NCBI GenBank assembly: GCA_900258555.1
Contig: LT984857.1
Coordinates: forward strand, 447,795-511,794
Reading direction: 5' to 3'
Origin: an uncultured Desulfobacterium sp.
Lineage (GTDB): Bacteria; Desulfobacterota; DSM-4660; Desulfatiglandales; Desulfatiglandaceae
DNA length: 64,000 nucleotides
The position numbers were made by a program, and so were the translations under genes. The notes below the pieces were generated by a model, which saw nothing but the letters and a program-made list of their open reading frames with translations, was not told the origin of the DNA and made no database searches. The stretch's first letter is position 1. Each line of letters begins with the position of its first letter. This document shows positions 52,440 through 61,293 of this stretch, in pieces.

Positions 52440-53042
52440 TTAGTGGTTACGGCCGGCGGACGGGCAATAGAAAACATACTCAAGCGAGATGATGTCAAAC
52501 ATTTCATCTGTCCCATCCTTAATTGTTTTATAAAGCTCTTTCATGGTGCCTGCCTTGGACACCATGGCCTTGTACTCATTCTCGTCGAATAACACGGAAT
52601 CAATAGGCAGTAATATCTGTGAGATATTGCCGTGCCAGTGGATCTTAAGATCTTCCCGCATCTTAAAGACCTTTCTGTACATATCCCTGATAATATCGGT
52701 CCTTAGAAGCGGATTGACCTGGTTTATCATACAGTCTACAAGCCCTACGAAGTAATAAATCTCCCTCATCTTCTGTTCATCTTCTCTGTGAATAAACAAT
52801 GCCCTTATGGTGCTGTCCATACCCCCGGTCAATAAATGATGCGGGGGAATTTGTCCAAAGGCCGCACCGCCTTTATTGTGAGCCTCTTTCCGGTGACGTT
52901 CAAGTCCTTTGGAACTGGCCCTTCCCATCTGAATAAAATGGGTGGTATCCCAAAAAGACCTCCTGAACTCAATAGGTCTTGCGGTAATTATATTATTGGT
53001 AGGACCTGTTATTTTAGTTTCTAGATGTAATATCTTGGCCAT
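52440..53042 (-). CDS. Conserved-looking soluble protein, function unknown
   Basis: A 200-residue protein with no recognised domain. It is rich in charged residues, with a histidine-bearing region ERHRKEAHNKGGAAFGQIPPHHLLTGG, a long helical stretch EDEQKMREIYYFVGLVDCMINQVNPLLR, and CPSAGRNH at the end. No signal peptide or membrane helix. It converges with fliL (23 bases) and is 7 bases downstream of xerD on the same strand, so it is the last gene of the PilZ-xerD-unknown run. Confidence 0.65.
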   Translation of the reverse strand: MAKILHLETKITGPTNNIITARPIEFRRSFWDTTHFIQMGRASSKGLERHRKEAHNKGGAAFGQIPPHHLLTGGMDSTIRALFIHREDEQKMREIYYFVGLVDCMINQVNPLLRTDIIRDMYRKVFKMREDLKIHWHGNISQILLPIDSVLFDENEYKAMVSKAGTMKELYKTIKDGTDEMFDIISLEYVFYCPSAGRNH

Positions 53043-53049
53043 CAGGTTC

Positions 53050-53994
53050 CTATGGTCTGGGGTGAAATTTTTCGTGCACCCCCCTCAGTTGCCCCCTTGT
53101 GACATGGGTGTATATCTGGGTGGTGGATATGTCCGCATGGCCCAGCATAACCTGAACCGATCTCAGATCCGCCCCTGCCCCCAACAGGTGCGTGGCAAAA
53201 GAGTGTCTTATGCTGTGTGGTGTTATCTTCTTTGTAATGCCTGCCATCAGCCCATATTTTTTAATTATCTTCCAGAATCCCTGACGAGTCATGGGCCTGC
53301 CGCTGGGATTCAGAAACAGGTAAGGCGAACTCTTCCCCTTTGTCAACTGAATACGTCCAAGCAGGGTATAGTTTTTGATTGCCTCTTTGGCCTTATCGCC
53401 TATGGGGACGATCCTCTCCTTTGAACCCTTACCCATGGTCCTGATATAGCCGTGCTCAAGGTTGATATTGGAGACCTTCAGATTTACGAGCTCTGAAACC
53501 CTAAGCCCCGTGGCATAAAGGACTTCAAGCATCGCCAGGTCCCTTAGTCCCCTTGGATCAACGCCTTTAGGTTGGCCCAGAAGGGCCTCCACTTCCTCAG
53601 CGGTCAGGACACCTGGAAGCCTTTGTCCCGCCCGGGGTGTCTCCAAAAGCCTTGCCGGACTCTTTTCGATTTTGCCTTCTGCGACCAGAAACCTGTAAAA
53701 TGTCTTTAGGGCCGAAATGTTTCTTGCAATGCTTCTCGATGACACCCTCTCTGCTAAAAGACTTATATACGGAACGATTTGATCATGTGTGATTTTAAAT
53801 GGAGAAAGGCCATTATCCTGTATGTACCTGAAAAAAACCAACAGATCTCTGCGATAAGATTCAACTGTGTTTTCAGCTAATCCACGCTCGACCCTAAGGT
53901 AGGAAGCGAAATGGTCCGACAACTTATGGTCTTGACGGGAGGGACTATAATTGCTGCTTTGGTCTTTGGGATTTTTGTCGCGCTTTCTGATCAA
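53050..53994 (-). CDS. xerD: Tyrosine recombinase XerC/XerD
   Basis: A 314-residue site-specific recombinase with all six catalytic residues: R165 in ATGLRVSEL, K192 in GKGSKER, H260 and R263 in PHSIRHSFATHLL, H286 in LGHADISTTQIYTHV and the nucleophile Y295. The N-terminal SAM-like domain (YLRVERGLAENTVESYRRDL) is also present. The type and position in a core region suggest chromosome dimer resolution at dif, not a phage integrase. The start is TTG, overlapping the PilZ gene stop by 4 bases; ~20 residues at the N-terminus are unconserved. Confidence 0.93.
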   Translation of the reverse strand: MIRKRDKNPKDQSSNYSPSRQDHKLSDHFASYLRVERGLAENTVESYRRDLLVFFRYIQDNGLSPFKITHDQIVPYISLLAERVSSRSIARNISALKTFYRFLVAEGKIEKSPARLLETPRAGQRLPGVLTAEEVEALLGQPKGVDPRGLRDLAMLEVLYATGLRVSELVNLKVSNINLEHGYIRTMGKGSKERIVPIGDKAKEAIKNYTLLGRIQLTKGKSSPYLFLNPSGRPMTRQGFWKIIKKYGLMAGITKKITPHSIRHSFATHLLGAGADLRSVQVMLGHADISTTQIYTHVTRGQLRGVHEKFHPRP

Positions 53995-54473
53995 AACAGA
54001 TAGAACCCCAGGGCCTTGTCGCTCGGATCTGAAGGATCAATACTGCAAAACTCCACACCAACAAACTGGCCGACCAGTCTCATGACGCTAACCTGCTTCT
54101 TGATCAAGGTATGCTGTTTGTCGTCCAGGTTAAATTCTACAACAAAAACTGATCCGATCTGAATGGGGGGAATTGTCCTGAAGTTTAATCCTAGCCCTCT
54201 TCTGGAGATATCCACAACGGTCAAGGCGCCGTTTTGAACCTTTCCATGAAAGGAATTAAATACATATTTTCCGGGTATACTTACCTGCTTGCGGTAATGC
54301 CTCCTCATTTCCATGAGCACCGAATAAACATTTCCGCAAGGGCATTTGATAGTGAGTTTGACTGATTTATTGATCCGCTTGTATTTTGAAACGTCAGCCG
54401 ACTTTGAAACGTTGCAATTGGGACATACGAATATGGCGATATTGTTGTCTGAAACAAAAATTTTTTGTATCAT
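53991..54473 (-). CDS. PilZ-domain protein with N-terminal zinc-ribbon-like motif
   Basis: A 160-residue c-di-GMP receptor candidate. The PilZ signatures are R57-x3-R61 in MRRHYRKQV and D88-x-S90-x2-G93 in VVDISRRGLGL. The N-terminal 50 residues carry CPNC (17-20) and CPCG (44-47), a four-cysteine knuckle that may bind zinc. It overlaps xerD. A link to motility or surface glycan control is plausible but not shown. Confidence 0.86.
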   Translation of the reverse strand: MIQKIFVSDNNIAIFVCPNCNVSKSADVSKYKRINKSVKLTIKCPCGNVYSVLMEMRRHYRKQVSIPGKYVFNSFHGKVQNGALTVVDISRRGLGLNFRTIPPIQIGSVFVVEFNLDDKQHTLIKKQVSVMRLVGQFVGVEFCSIDPSDPSDKALGFYLF

Positions 54474-54670
54474 TTCAATAACGGAGCCTTAGCTTATTTG
54501 ATCAAGAACGATACCTTGTTCCTAACCGAATTCTCTGCCTCATAAAACGCCCTGTCAGCCATCTTCTGAACTCGCAACCAGCAATATCATGCACTTGGGC
54601 TGCTTTGTGGTTGATCTATCTACCGGCGAAAATCCCTCCATTATCTTACCCTGTTTATCCCATGCAATGC

Positions 54671-55339
54671 CTATGCCAGTATCTCTGACATAAAACCATA
54701 TCCTGATATCCCTGCGAATTTCTTCAGCCTTTTGCAAACATTATCGGCCTCTTGTTTGGATGTAGGAATAATGATATCATCAAGCCGCCGTTTGGGCACA
54801 TGGTGGGCATCATTATCGTCCCGCCAGTATCTGATGTCATTATCAGGGCGGACTGTTTCAAGCACAACCGTCTCCCTGGGCCTTCCAATCGCCAGGGCCA
54901 GAAGTATTTCATAGTACTGAGGCAATGAAAGCGCATGCTGGAGGTCTTGTCGTCTGATTGCGCCTATAATGCACCCGCCAAGGCCTTTTTCCGTGGCCCC
55001 CAGCATAATGCTCTGAGCCGCAATTCCATGGTCACAGCCAAAAGAGTTACTTATCCTCTTGTCTCCAACAATTATAATATATGCTGCTGGTCGCTCGCCC
55101 TCTCCGGGGCCGGGCCATTCCTTTAGGTAGGCAGCCCAGGAAAGGTGCGGAAAGATTAAGGCATTATCTTGAGCGTTATTTGAAAGAACGTATTTCAACG
55201 GCTGGAGGTTCGCTGCCGAGGCGGAGTTTCTTGCCAGATCAACAAGCTTTTCCAGTGTTTCAAGCTCAACATGGTCTGTTTCATAAAAGCGTCTATAACT
55301 TCTGTTTTTTAATATCAGCTCTCTTAAGATATTAGGCAT
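54671..55339 (-). CDS. Nitroreductase-family flavoprotein
   Basis: A 222-residue FMN oxidoreductase. The N-terminal flavin loop KNRSYRRFYE, the ARNSASAANLQPLKYVLS segment and the later GATEKGLGGCIIGAIRR are typical. Substrate unknown. I start at the ATG at 55339, with AGAGG upstream; a GTG at 55351 is too close to that site. It is monocistronic, with ~200 bases of gene-free sequence downstream (54474-54670). Confidence 0.9.
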   Translation of the reverse strand: MPNILRELILKNRSYRRFYETDHVELETLEKLVDLARNSASAANLQPLKYVLSNNAQDNALIFPHLSWAAYLKEWPGPGEGERPAAYIIIVGDKRISNSFGCDHGIAAQSIMLGATEKGLGGCIIGAIRRQDLQHALSLPQYYEILLALAIGRPRETVVLETVRPDNDIRYWRDDNDAHHVPKRRLDDIIIPTSKQEADNVCKRLKKFAGISGYGFMSEILA

Positions 55340-55437
55340 TTCGGGGAACACCTCTTGGTTCTTACTGAAAATTGACTAGCGCCTGCTAATATGACACAAT
55401 CATTGGCTCAGTGGAGGGATAGGGAATCAGGTTCCAA

Positions 55438-55513
55438 TGGAGCCACCGTGCGGAATCGAACCGCAGACATCCTCATTACGAGTGAGGTGCTCTACCGACT
55501 GAGCTACGGTGGC
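55438..55513 (-). tRNA. tRNA-Thr (anticodon CGT)
   Basis: Read on the minus strand the 76-base sequence folds into a standard cloverleaf: acceptor GCCACCG/CGGTGGC, D stem GCTC/GAGC, anticodon stem CCTCA/TGAGG around loop CTCGTAA, and T stem TGCGG/CCGCA with loop TTCGATT. Anticodon CGT reads ACG (Thr). The discriminator is T, and the terminal CCA is encoded. Confidence 0.97.
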
Positions 55514-55587
55514 CGTGTAACTGGCAAAATATAGAGCCTTTTGTTTTCCATGTCCATTAGTTTTTGCCGTGTAACCAGGGTATGCCA

Positions 55588-56316
55588 ATGATAAGAGAAC
55601 CAAAAGACTATATTATTTTTCCCCTTGACATGCCTGACTATGACCAAGCCATGCATTATGTGGAAATGCTCAAAGATCACATAGGGCTTTTTAAGGTAGG
55701 GCTTGAGCTCTTTATCAGTCAGGGTCCGGAAATTCTTTCATCCATCCGTAAGGCCGGCGGCGCAGGCATATTCCTAGACCTCAAGCTTCACGACATTCCT
55801 GCCACGGTAAAAAGGGCCTTTATGGCGGCAAGCAGGCATCTACCTGAGTTTGTATCTGTCCACTGCGATGAGGGTAAAGAAACCTTAAAGGGTATTGCTG
55901 AAAGCAGTCCAAAGGGGACAAAGATACTGGCAATTACTGTCTTAACCAGTCTCAATCAAAAAAACCTCTCTGAGCTGGGCTATAGGGAGGAATTTGCCAA
56001 TGACCTCTCACGCCTTGTACTCCTTAAGGCACGGATCGCCAAGGAAGCGGGATGTCACGGAATAGTATGCTCAGGTCATGAAGTGGCCATGATAAAAGAG
56101 GCATTGGGCGCTGACCTGATTGCGGTTACCCCCGGGATCAGGCCTCAATGGTCTATAGTCGGCCAGGACGATCAAAAACGTATCGTGACCCCTGGGACCG
56201 CAGTCAAAATGGGCGCTGATTATATCGTGGTCGGCCGACCCATTCGCGATGCAAATGACCCGGTCAGGGCGGCAAGGCTTATAGCAGATGAAATAGCCAA
56301 AACCCGGAACCCCTGA
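55588..56316 (+). CDS. pyrF: Orotidine 5'-phosphate decarboxylase
   Basis: A 242-residue TIM-barrel enzyme, last step of UMP synthesis. The catalytic D-x-K-x2-D is in LDLKLHDIPATVKRA; the phosphate loop reads TPGIRPQW and VGRPIRDANDP. I start at the ATG at 55588, because AGGG lies 8 bases upstream; earlier in-frame starts at 55582 and 55564 are worse. It faces away from the tRNA gene. Confidence 0.95.
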   Translation: MIREPKDYIIFPLDMPDYDQAMHYVEMLKDHIGLFKVGLELFISQGPEILSSIRKAGGAGIFLDLKLHDIPATVKRAFMAASRHLPEFVSVHCDEGKETLKGIAESSPKGTKILAITVLTSLNQKNLSELGYREEFANDLSRLVLLKARIAKEAGCHGIVCSGHEVAMIKEALGADLIAVTPGIRPQWSIVGQDDQKRIVTPGTAVKMGADYIVVGRPIRDANDPVRAARLIADEIAKTRNP

Positions 56317-56690
56317 GCATAACAGTTACAAGTGTGTAATGTTACATATATGTAAATGTTACATAATTTTTGCCTGTTTATAAATATCCTTCTCTACGAC
56401 CTCTAGGCCTCAACCATCTGATATTACCGTATCTTATATTTTATTCCCTCTTGTTCTGTCTATGGCATGCATTTTGATATATAATAGAGTGGGATTAGGA
56501 CATTGTATGCTGCATGACCTGGTAAAGATTGCGATTCTGCAAAAGAAATACACATGTTTTGCCGATAACCTATAAAACCATATATAAATAGCCTGATAGG
56601 AAGGATGTAATCTTATCGACAGTATCCGACAAACGGACATTGAATTCATTTATAAAAAGGACACTACCTGGCCTAGAGGATGGAATAGAT
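56317..56690. other. Intergenic region pyrF to response regulator
   Basis: 374 bases without a gene apart from the dyads at 56335-56363. AT-rich; no promoter that I would defend. Confidence 0.5.
56335..56363. promoter_or_regulatory. Tandem TGTAA/TTACA dyads
   Basis: TGTAA-TG-TTACA (56335-56346) and TGTAA-ATG-TTACA (56351-56363) are spaced 16 bases start to start, with TTACATATATGTAA between their inner arms. They lie 19 bases past pyrF and ~330 bases before the response regulator gene. They could be operators; AT-rich hairpins followed by TAATTTTT could also end pyrF transcription. Confidence 0.5.
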
Positions 56691-57074
56691 ATGACAAAGG
56701 TCCTTATTATTGATGACGAAGAGGCCATAAGATTTGTGTTCCATAGATTCCTGACAGATGCCGGCTATGAGGTCTCGCTCGCTGGACACGAGATTGACGC
56801 CAGAAAGTTCCTGTCGTCACATAGATTCGACGTTGCGGTTGTAGACAGGTTACTGCCCGGCGGCAGCAGCGGGCTGGCTCTCAAAGAGGAGATAAACCGG
56901 ACACAGCCGGAATGCGAAGTGATTATGATGTCAGGGCTTCCTATATTTGAATTAGCTGCTGAAGCATCCTGTGAGGAGGGTCAAACTTATCTTACAAAAC
57001 CTGTGAAAAAAGACGTGATAATCCAGGCGGTAAAAGAAGCAGCGGAAAAGAGTAAGACAAAAAGGCTGATGTAA
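56691..57074 (+). CDS. Single-domain response regulator
   Basis: A 127-residue CheY-like receiver: D8-D9 (IIDDEEAI), phosphoacceptor D52 in VVDRLLPGGSSG, S81 in MMSGLP and K103 in YLTKPVKK. There is no output domain, so it signals by protein contact. I start at the ATG at 56691 rather than TTG at 56640; GAGGA lies upstream. The Hpt gene follows 104 bases later, suggesting a phosphorelay pair. Confidence 0.9.
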   Translation: MTKVLIIDDEEAIRFVFHRFLTDAGYEVSLAGHEIDARKFLSSHRFDVAVVDRLLPGGSSGLALKEEINRTQPECEVIMMSGLPIFELAAEASCEEGQTYLTKPVKKDVIIQAVKEAAEKSKTKRLM

Positions 57075-57178
57075 CAGGGGATAAAGCCGACTTTCAGCCC
57101 ATACACCCTCAACTCATGTTCGATTCCAAACAGGCTATTTGATGTTATGGTCAATTATTCAATATGGAGGTGGTAACA

Positions 57179-57541
57179 ATGTCTCAAAAATCCGTCCAGG
57201 CGGAAGAACTATTTGATAAGGATGCCTTTTTCAGTCGCCTGCTGGGAGATGAAGAACTGGCCAGGGAAGTGATTGGAGTGTTTCTGGCTGACGTGCCAAA
57301 CAAAATTAATGCCTTAACCCAGGTGCTCAACAGAAGAGATGCCCCCAAAGTGCGTGATCATGCCCATTCAATAAAGGGCGCCGCATTGAACGTCAGCGCC
57401 GTGGCGCTCAGTGCCGTGGCCCTTGAAATGGAAAAGGCGGGAGAATCTTCAGATATAGACCATGCTGTATCCCTGATGCCGAATATAGACAGGCAGTTTG
57501 AGCTATTCAAAAATGAGTTGGTCTTGGCCGGGCTTGTCTGA
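57179..57541 (+). CDS. Histidine phosphotransfer (Hpt) protein
   Basis: A 120-residue helical-bundle protein with the phospho-accepting H63 in RDHAHSIKGAALNV, followed by LSAVALEMEKAGE as in Hpt domains. The ATG at 57179 follows GGAGGTGG. Together with the preceding receiver it could be the shuttle part of a multi-step phosphorelay whose kinase is elsewhere. Confidence 0.9.
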   Translation: MSQKSVQAEELFDKDAFFSRLLGDEELAREVIGVFLADVPNKINALTQVLNRRDAPKVRDHAHSIKGAALNVSAVALSAVALEMEKAGESSDIDHAVSLMPNIDRQFELFKNELVLAGLV

Positions 57542-57612
57542 TTATCTGAAAAGCTTCCTGTTGCAGGGACACCCGCCAGGCAGATGGTGCCGGCTACGGC
57601 TATCCGAAATAA

Positions 57613-58677
57613 TTACGGATACATGCCTGGATGCATCAACCCTGCTGCTTCATCCAGCCCAAACATGATGTTCATGTTCTGTACAGCACTGCCCGCCTGG
57701 CCCTTTAGCAGGTTGTCTATAAGGCTTACCACTATAAGCTTGGCGGTCCTGTCATCCACATTGACGGAGAGGTTGCAAAAGTTGCTGCCGCGCACATTAG
57801 TACTGATCTGGGGTTTTTCCGGCCCAAATACCCTGACAAATACGTCGTTCTTGTAAAATTCCCTGTACGCTTCCAACACCTTTCTAATATTTTGTCCCGG
57901 CTTTAGTGTAGCATATAAGGTAGAGAGAATGCCCCTGCACAGGGGAACAGCATGGGGGGTAAAGGTGATCTTGATCTCCGTGCCGGCCTGAAGACTCAAT
58001 TGTCTTTCTATCTCGTAGACATGCTGGTGGCCTGATATCTTGTAGGCGTTTATCGCATCATACCTGGCCGGATAATGATATGCAGCCGTCGGGGTCTTTC
58101 CGGCCCCGGAGATACCGGTCTTTGCGTCACATATGATGGAATCCTGCTCAATCAGCCCTTCCTTGACAGCGGGCGCAAGGCCCAGATTGCAACTAACCGC
58201 AAAACACCCCGGATTTCCCACCAGGTCTGCTGCTGCAATCTTAGGCCGGTGAAATTCGGCTAGGCCGTAAACAGCGCGGGGGAGAAGTTCCGGGGATGCA
58301 TGCTCCTGGGGTTTCCCGATCCTTGCCGCGTATCCCTTATATATCTCCAAGTCATTGAATCTGAAGTCTCCACTGTAGTCAATGACCTTGGCCCCCTTTT
58401 TGAGCCAGTTGGGGGCGTCCTTCTGACCTACGCCATCCGGTGTGGCAAAAAAGACCACATCAAAGTCATCAGGCCGGTTAGGATCCCCTGCGTCAAGCAC
58501 CGGCAGATCGCAGAAACCGGTCAGGTGTGGATAGAGATCACTTATAGGCCTACCTGTATCGTGTTTGGCCATCAAGGCCTTTATCTCAACGTGCGGGTGA
58601 TTGCACAGGATCTCTATTGCCCCGCAACCGCCGTAACCCCCTGCGCCGATAATTCCAACTTTTATCTTGTCACTCAT
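57613..58677 (-). CDS. argC: N-acetyl-gamma-glutamyl-phosphate reductase
   Basis: A 354-residue NADPH-dependent enzyme of arginine synthesis. The nucleotide loop IIGAGGYGGCGAIEIL, the catalytic cysteine in GNPGCFAVSCNLGL and the late HAVPLCRGILSTLYATL match the family. It is full length, with a GAGG site before the ATG. The other arg genes are not in the window. Confidence 0.96.
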   Translation of the reverse strand: MSDKIKVGIIGAGGYGGCGAIEILCNHPHVEIKALMAKHDTGRPISDLYPHLTGFCDLPVLDAGDPNRPDDFDVVFFATPDGVGQKDAPNWLKKGAKVIDYSGDFRFNDLEIYKGYAARIGKPQEHASPELLPRAVYGLAEFHRPKIAAADLVGNPGCFAVSCNLGLAPAVKEGLIEQDSIICDAKTGISGAGKTPTAAYHYPARYDAINAYKISGHQHVYEIERQLSLQAGTEIKITFTPHAVPLCRGILSTLYATLKPGQNIRKVLEAYREFYKNDVFVRVFGPEKPQISTNVRGSNFCNLSVNVDDRTAKLIVVSLIDNLLKGQAGSAVQNMNIMFGLDEAAGLMHPGMYP

Positions 58678-58772
58678 CTCAACCTCGTCTTAATAAGGGT
58701 AAATGCCCTCCCGACTCTTTCAACTCTTTTAACTTTTTTAACTCCTTAAACTTTATTCTTCCAAGTTTACGG

Positions 58773-59819
58773 CTATATGTTGAATCTAAAATTTATGATA
58801 TCTCCGTCTTCTACAATGTATTCCTTTCCCTCGAGCCGGACGAGCCCCGCCTTTTTGGCCGCCTGATAGGTGCCATGGGTCTTTAGATCAGAATATGACA
58901 ATGTCTCAGCCCTGATAAAACCCTTTTCTATGTCCGAGTGCACCGCACCAGCCGCCTTTACTGCCGGCGTGCCTGCGGTGATTGGCCAGGCCTTTACCTC
59001 GTCTTCTCCGACCGTGAAAAAGGATATGCGATTCAAAAGACGGAAGGAGCTTTTGATAACCCGGTCCAGCACAGACTCCCTGATATTATAGGCTTCAAGA
59101 AAGACCTCTGCCTCTTCCTTTGACATGGAGACGATATCTTTTTCAAGGCGGCCTCTCACAGCCATAATCTCTATATTACGCGGTATCTTTTCCCATATTG
59201 GCGCATCCTCATTTTCGTCATCATTGTTGATGATGACAAGCATGGGTCTTGCGGAGAGGAAGGTAAAACCCTTTAGCACAGGGTGAGTCGCAAGCATAGG
59301 ATCATTGCGGATGGGGATGCCCTTTTCCAGGAGTTCGCGGCAGGATTTGACCAAGGCATATTCATCTCCATCCGGCTTTTTTCCCCTCTTTTTGTCGAGA
59401 TCAATCCTCTCAATCCTCTTTTCCGCAATGACAAGATCAGCCAGGATCATCTCTTCCTCGAACCGCCAGAAGTCCTGTTCAGACGAGGGGGTTGATTCAT
59501 CCAGGGCCCTAAAATTTCTGACCACATGGACCAGGGCATCACATGTCCTCAACTGATTTAAGGCCGCTGGGTCTACCTTTGAAGGGGTGGAAGAGGGTAT
59601 CTCTGATGGCAGAAAATATTCGATCTTTGCATAGGTGGTTTTCTTGGGTTTATACATTTTACTTAAGAAGTCCACCCTCTCGTCAAATACCACAAGGGTT
59701 GCAATCCTTGCGTCGCTTTTTTGTGAAACCCGTTCATCCTTCTCGCTTCGCGCACCCGTAAGCGCAGAAAATATGGTCGCCCTGCCGGACTGGGGCAGTC
59801 CCATGATGCCCAATTTCAT
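58773..59819 (-). CDS. YchF/OLA1-like GTPase paralogue with degenerate P-loop
   Basis: A 348-residue protein with the YchF layout: G domain, helical coiled-coil arm (about 120-170), and a C-terminal TGS domain (EKGFIRAETLSYSDLKTHGTYQAAKKAGLVRLEGKEYIVEDGDIINFRFN). The P-loop is G7-LPQS-G12-R-A-T: the invariant lysine is arginine and the next S/T is alanine. So nucleotide hydrolysis is doubtful. The NxxE-type base specificity loop is also altered (INNDDENED). It is probably a second, diverged copy beside a normal YchF elsewhere. Confidence 0.88.
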   Translation of the reverse strand: MKLGIMGLPQSGRATIFSALTGARSEKDERVSQKSDARIATLVVFDERVDFLSKMYKPKKTTYAKIEYFLPSEIPSSTPSKVDPAALNQLRTCDALVHVVRNFRALDESTPSSEQDFWRFEEEMILADLVIAEKRIERIDLDKKRGKKPDGDEYALVKSCRELLEKGIPIRNDPMLATHPVLKGFTFLSARPMLVIINNDDENEDAPIWEKIPRNIEIMAVRGRLEKDIVSMSKEEAEVFLEAYNIRESVLDRVIKSSFRLLNRISFFTVGEDEVKAWPITAGTPAVKAAGAVHSDIEKGFIRAETLSYSDLKTHGTYQAAKKAGLVRLEGKEYIVEDGDIINFRFNI

Positions 59820-59970
59820 ACCGGAAATCGCCTCCGTTTGTATAAAAGTTGTCCTATAGGTATCACGGAAGCAAGCGAAAAATCAATTGTAAGTGACAAT
59901 GAGACAGGAAATAGAATTGAGGAACCAGGAACCGGACTTATGAGGGTTTTTTGTGGAAATAAGATGCAAA

Positions 59971-60687
59971 CTATTTCATCCATCTTCTCAGCAGCACATA
60001 AATCGCACCCGCTCCCCCATCGTAAGGTCTGGCGGTTGAAAAGGCGAGCACTATCTTGTTGATCGGCCCGCGGTTGAGCCAGGATGGCAGCCGCTCTTTC
60101 AGCACAGGTATGTGATCCTGTGAATTAAGCCCCCTTCCGTGCACTATAAGCACACATCTTAGGCCCAGACGATAACTGCGGATAAGAAATTCCCGGACCC
60201 TGGTCTCCGCCTCCTGTTTGTTTAGCCCATGCAAATCAATATGATCCTGGACAGGAAAATCTCCTTTCTTTAGGCGCTCCATCAGCCTGGGGCTGAACCC
60301 TGGCGTGCATCCCTCGATGTATTCGTCCGTGAAAATTATGTCTATCTCAGCAACACCGCTTACCAGATCGGATAAATGCGCAAGGACCTCCAATTCTTCA
60401 TTTGCAGGGGCATGGGCGGGCCTGACATTGGGATCGGGCTGCCTTGCGATCCTCCTTTTGCCACCCTCAAGGCGGGTCACATCCGACATCAAACCAAGGA
60501 ACAGCCCGTCTTCTTCATCCTGCCTTTTTGTCCGCACGGGCGCCTCCTGCATTTCCTGCCTATCCCGAGAGGGGTCGGCCTTCATTAAATAGGCAAGGTC
60601 TCCCTTCAGAGGGTTAAAACTGACCCGTGTCTTTTTCTTTGAATTAGACCCTGGAGAGATTATCTTTTTCTTTTTCCTGCGCGGCAA
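59971..60687 (-). CDS. Smr-domain protein
   Basis: A 238-residue protein. A basic N-terminus (MPRRKKKKIIS) and a low-complexity linker lead to a C-terminal Smr domain: HIDLHGLNKQEAETRVREFL, then LIVHGRGLNSQ and FSTARPYDGGAGAIYVLL. Smr domains bind or cut nucleic acids; recent work links some to ribosome-associated mRNA cleavage. The DLHG and HGRG motifs are intact. Confidence 0.9.
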   Translation of the reverse strand: MPRRKKKKIISPGSNSKKKTRVSFNPLKGDLAYLMKADPSRDRQEMQEAPVRTKRQDEEDGLFLGLMSDVTRLEGGKRRIARQPDPNVRPAHAPANEELEVLAHLSDLVSGVAEIDIIFTDEYIEGCTPGFSPRLMERLKKGDFPVQDHIDLHGLNKQEAETRVREFLIRSYRLGLRCVLIVHGRGLNSQDHIPVLKERLPSWLNRGPINKIVLAFSTARPYDGGAGAIYVLLRRWMK

Positions 60688-60797
60688 TGGAAAACCTCGA
60701 CTAAAGGAAAATAACTTGCAATCAATTACATCATATTATTATATCACGATTGTGTTGTGGAAAATAATTATTTGCTGATAAGGAAAGATGAGGTGAA

Positions 60798-61292
60798 ATG
60801 ATGACAGAGGAAAAGGCCTTGGTTGCTGTGGTTATGGGAAGCGCGTCCGATGCAGACGTAATGCGAGGCTGCATTGAAACATTAAAAGAGCTGGGGATTT
60901 CACATCAAGTCAAGGTGCTTTCCGGGCACCGTACACCTGATGCGGCCAGGCAATACGCAATGTCCGCCTCGAGTCTGGGGATAGAAGTAATAATTGCAGG
61001 GGCTGGCTGGGCCGCGCATCTTGCGGGGTTTATTGCAGGTCTTACCCCGCTTCCCGTTATCGGAGTGCCTATTGATTCATCTCCCCTGAATGGGATGGAT
61101 TCACTATTATCCACCGTCCAGATGCCGCCCGGCATCCCTGTGGCGACCGTATCCATTGGAAAGGGGGGTGCTAAAAACGCCGCTGTACTTGCAGCCCAGA
61201 TCCTGGCCCTGAAATATCCTGCTGTCGCAGAAAGGCTGTTAAATTATCGCAGGCAACTGACACAAAAGGCACTGGAAGCGTCGGGGATCTGA
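60798..61292 (+). CDS. purE: N5-carboxyaminoimidazole ribonucleotide mutase
   Basis: A 164-residue enzyme of purine synthesis. MGSASDADVM, VLSGHRTPDAARQYA, IIAGAGWAAHLAGFIAG and VPIDSSPLNGMDSLLSTVQMPPGIPVATV match class I PurE; GW replaces the more usual GG and SGHR the usual SAHR, both near the substrate. A GAGG site precedes the ATG. No purK or purine gene is adjacent; it is followed by tsaC after 1 base. Confidence 0.92.
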   Translation: MMTEEKALVAVVMGSASDADVMRGCIETLKELGISHQVKVLSGHRTPDAARQYAMSASSLGIEVIIAGAGWAAHLAGFIAGLTPLPVIGVPIDSSPLNGMDSLLSTVQMPPGIPVATVSIGKGGAKNAAVLAAQILALKYPAVAERLLNYRRQLTQKALEASGI

Positions 61293-61293
61293 A

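Noticed and set aside
53050-53994. Phage or island integrase
   Set aside because: All residues are XerC/D-like, it is coupled to a PilZ gene in a core region, and there are no att repeats or phage genes around it, including at the tRNA-Thr 1.4 kb away.
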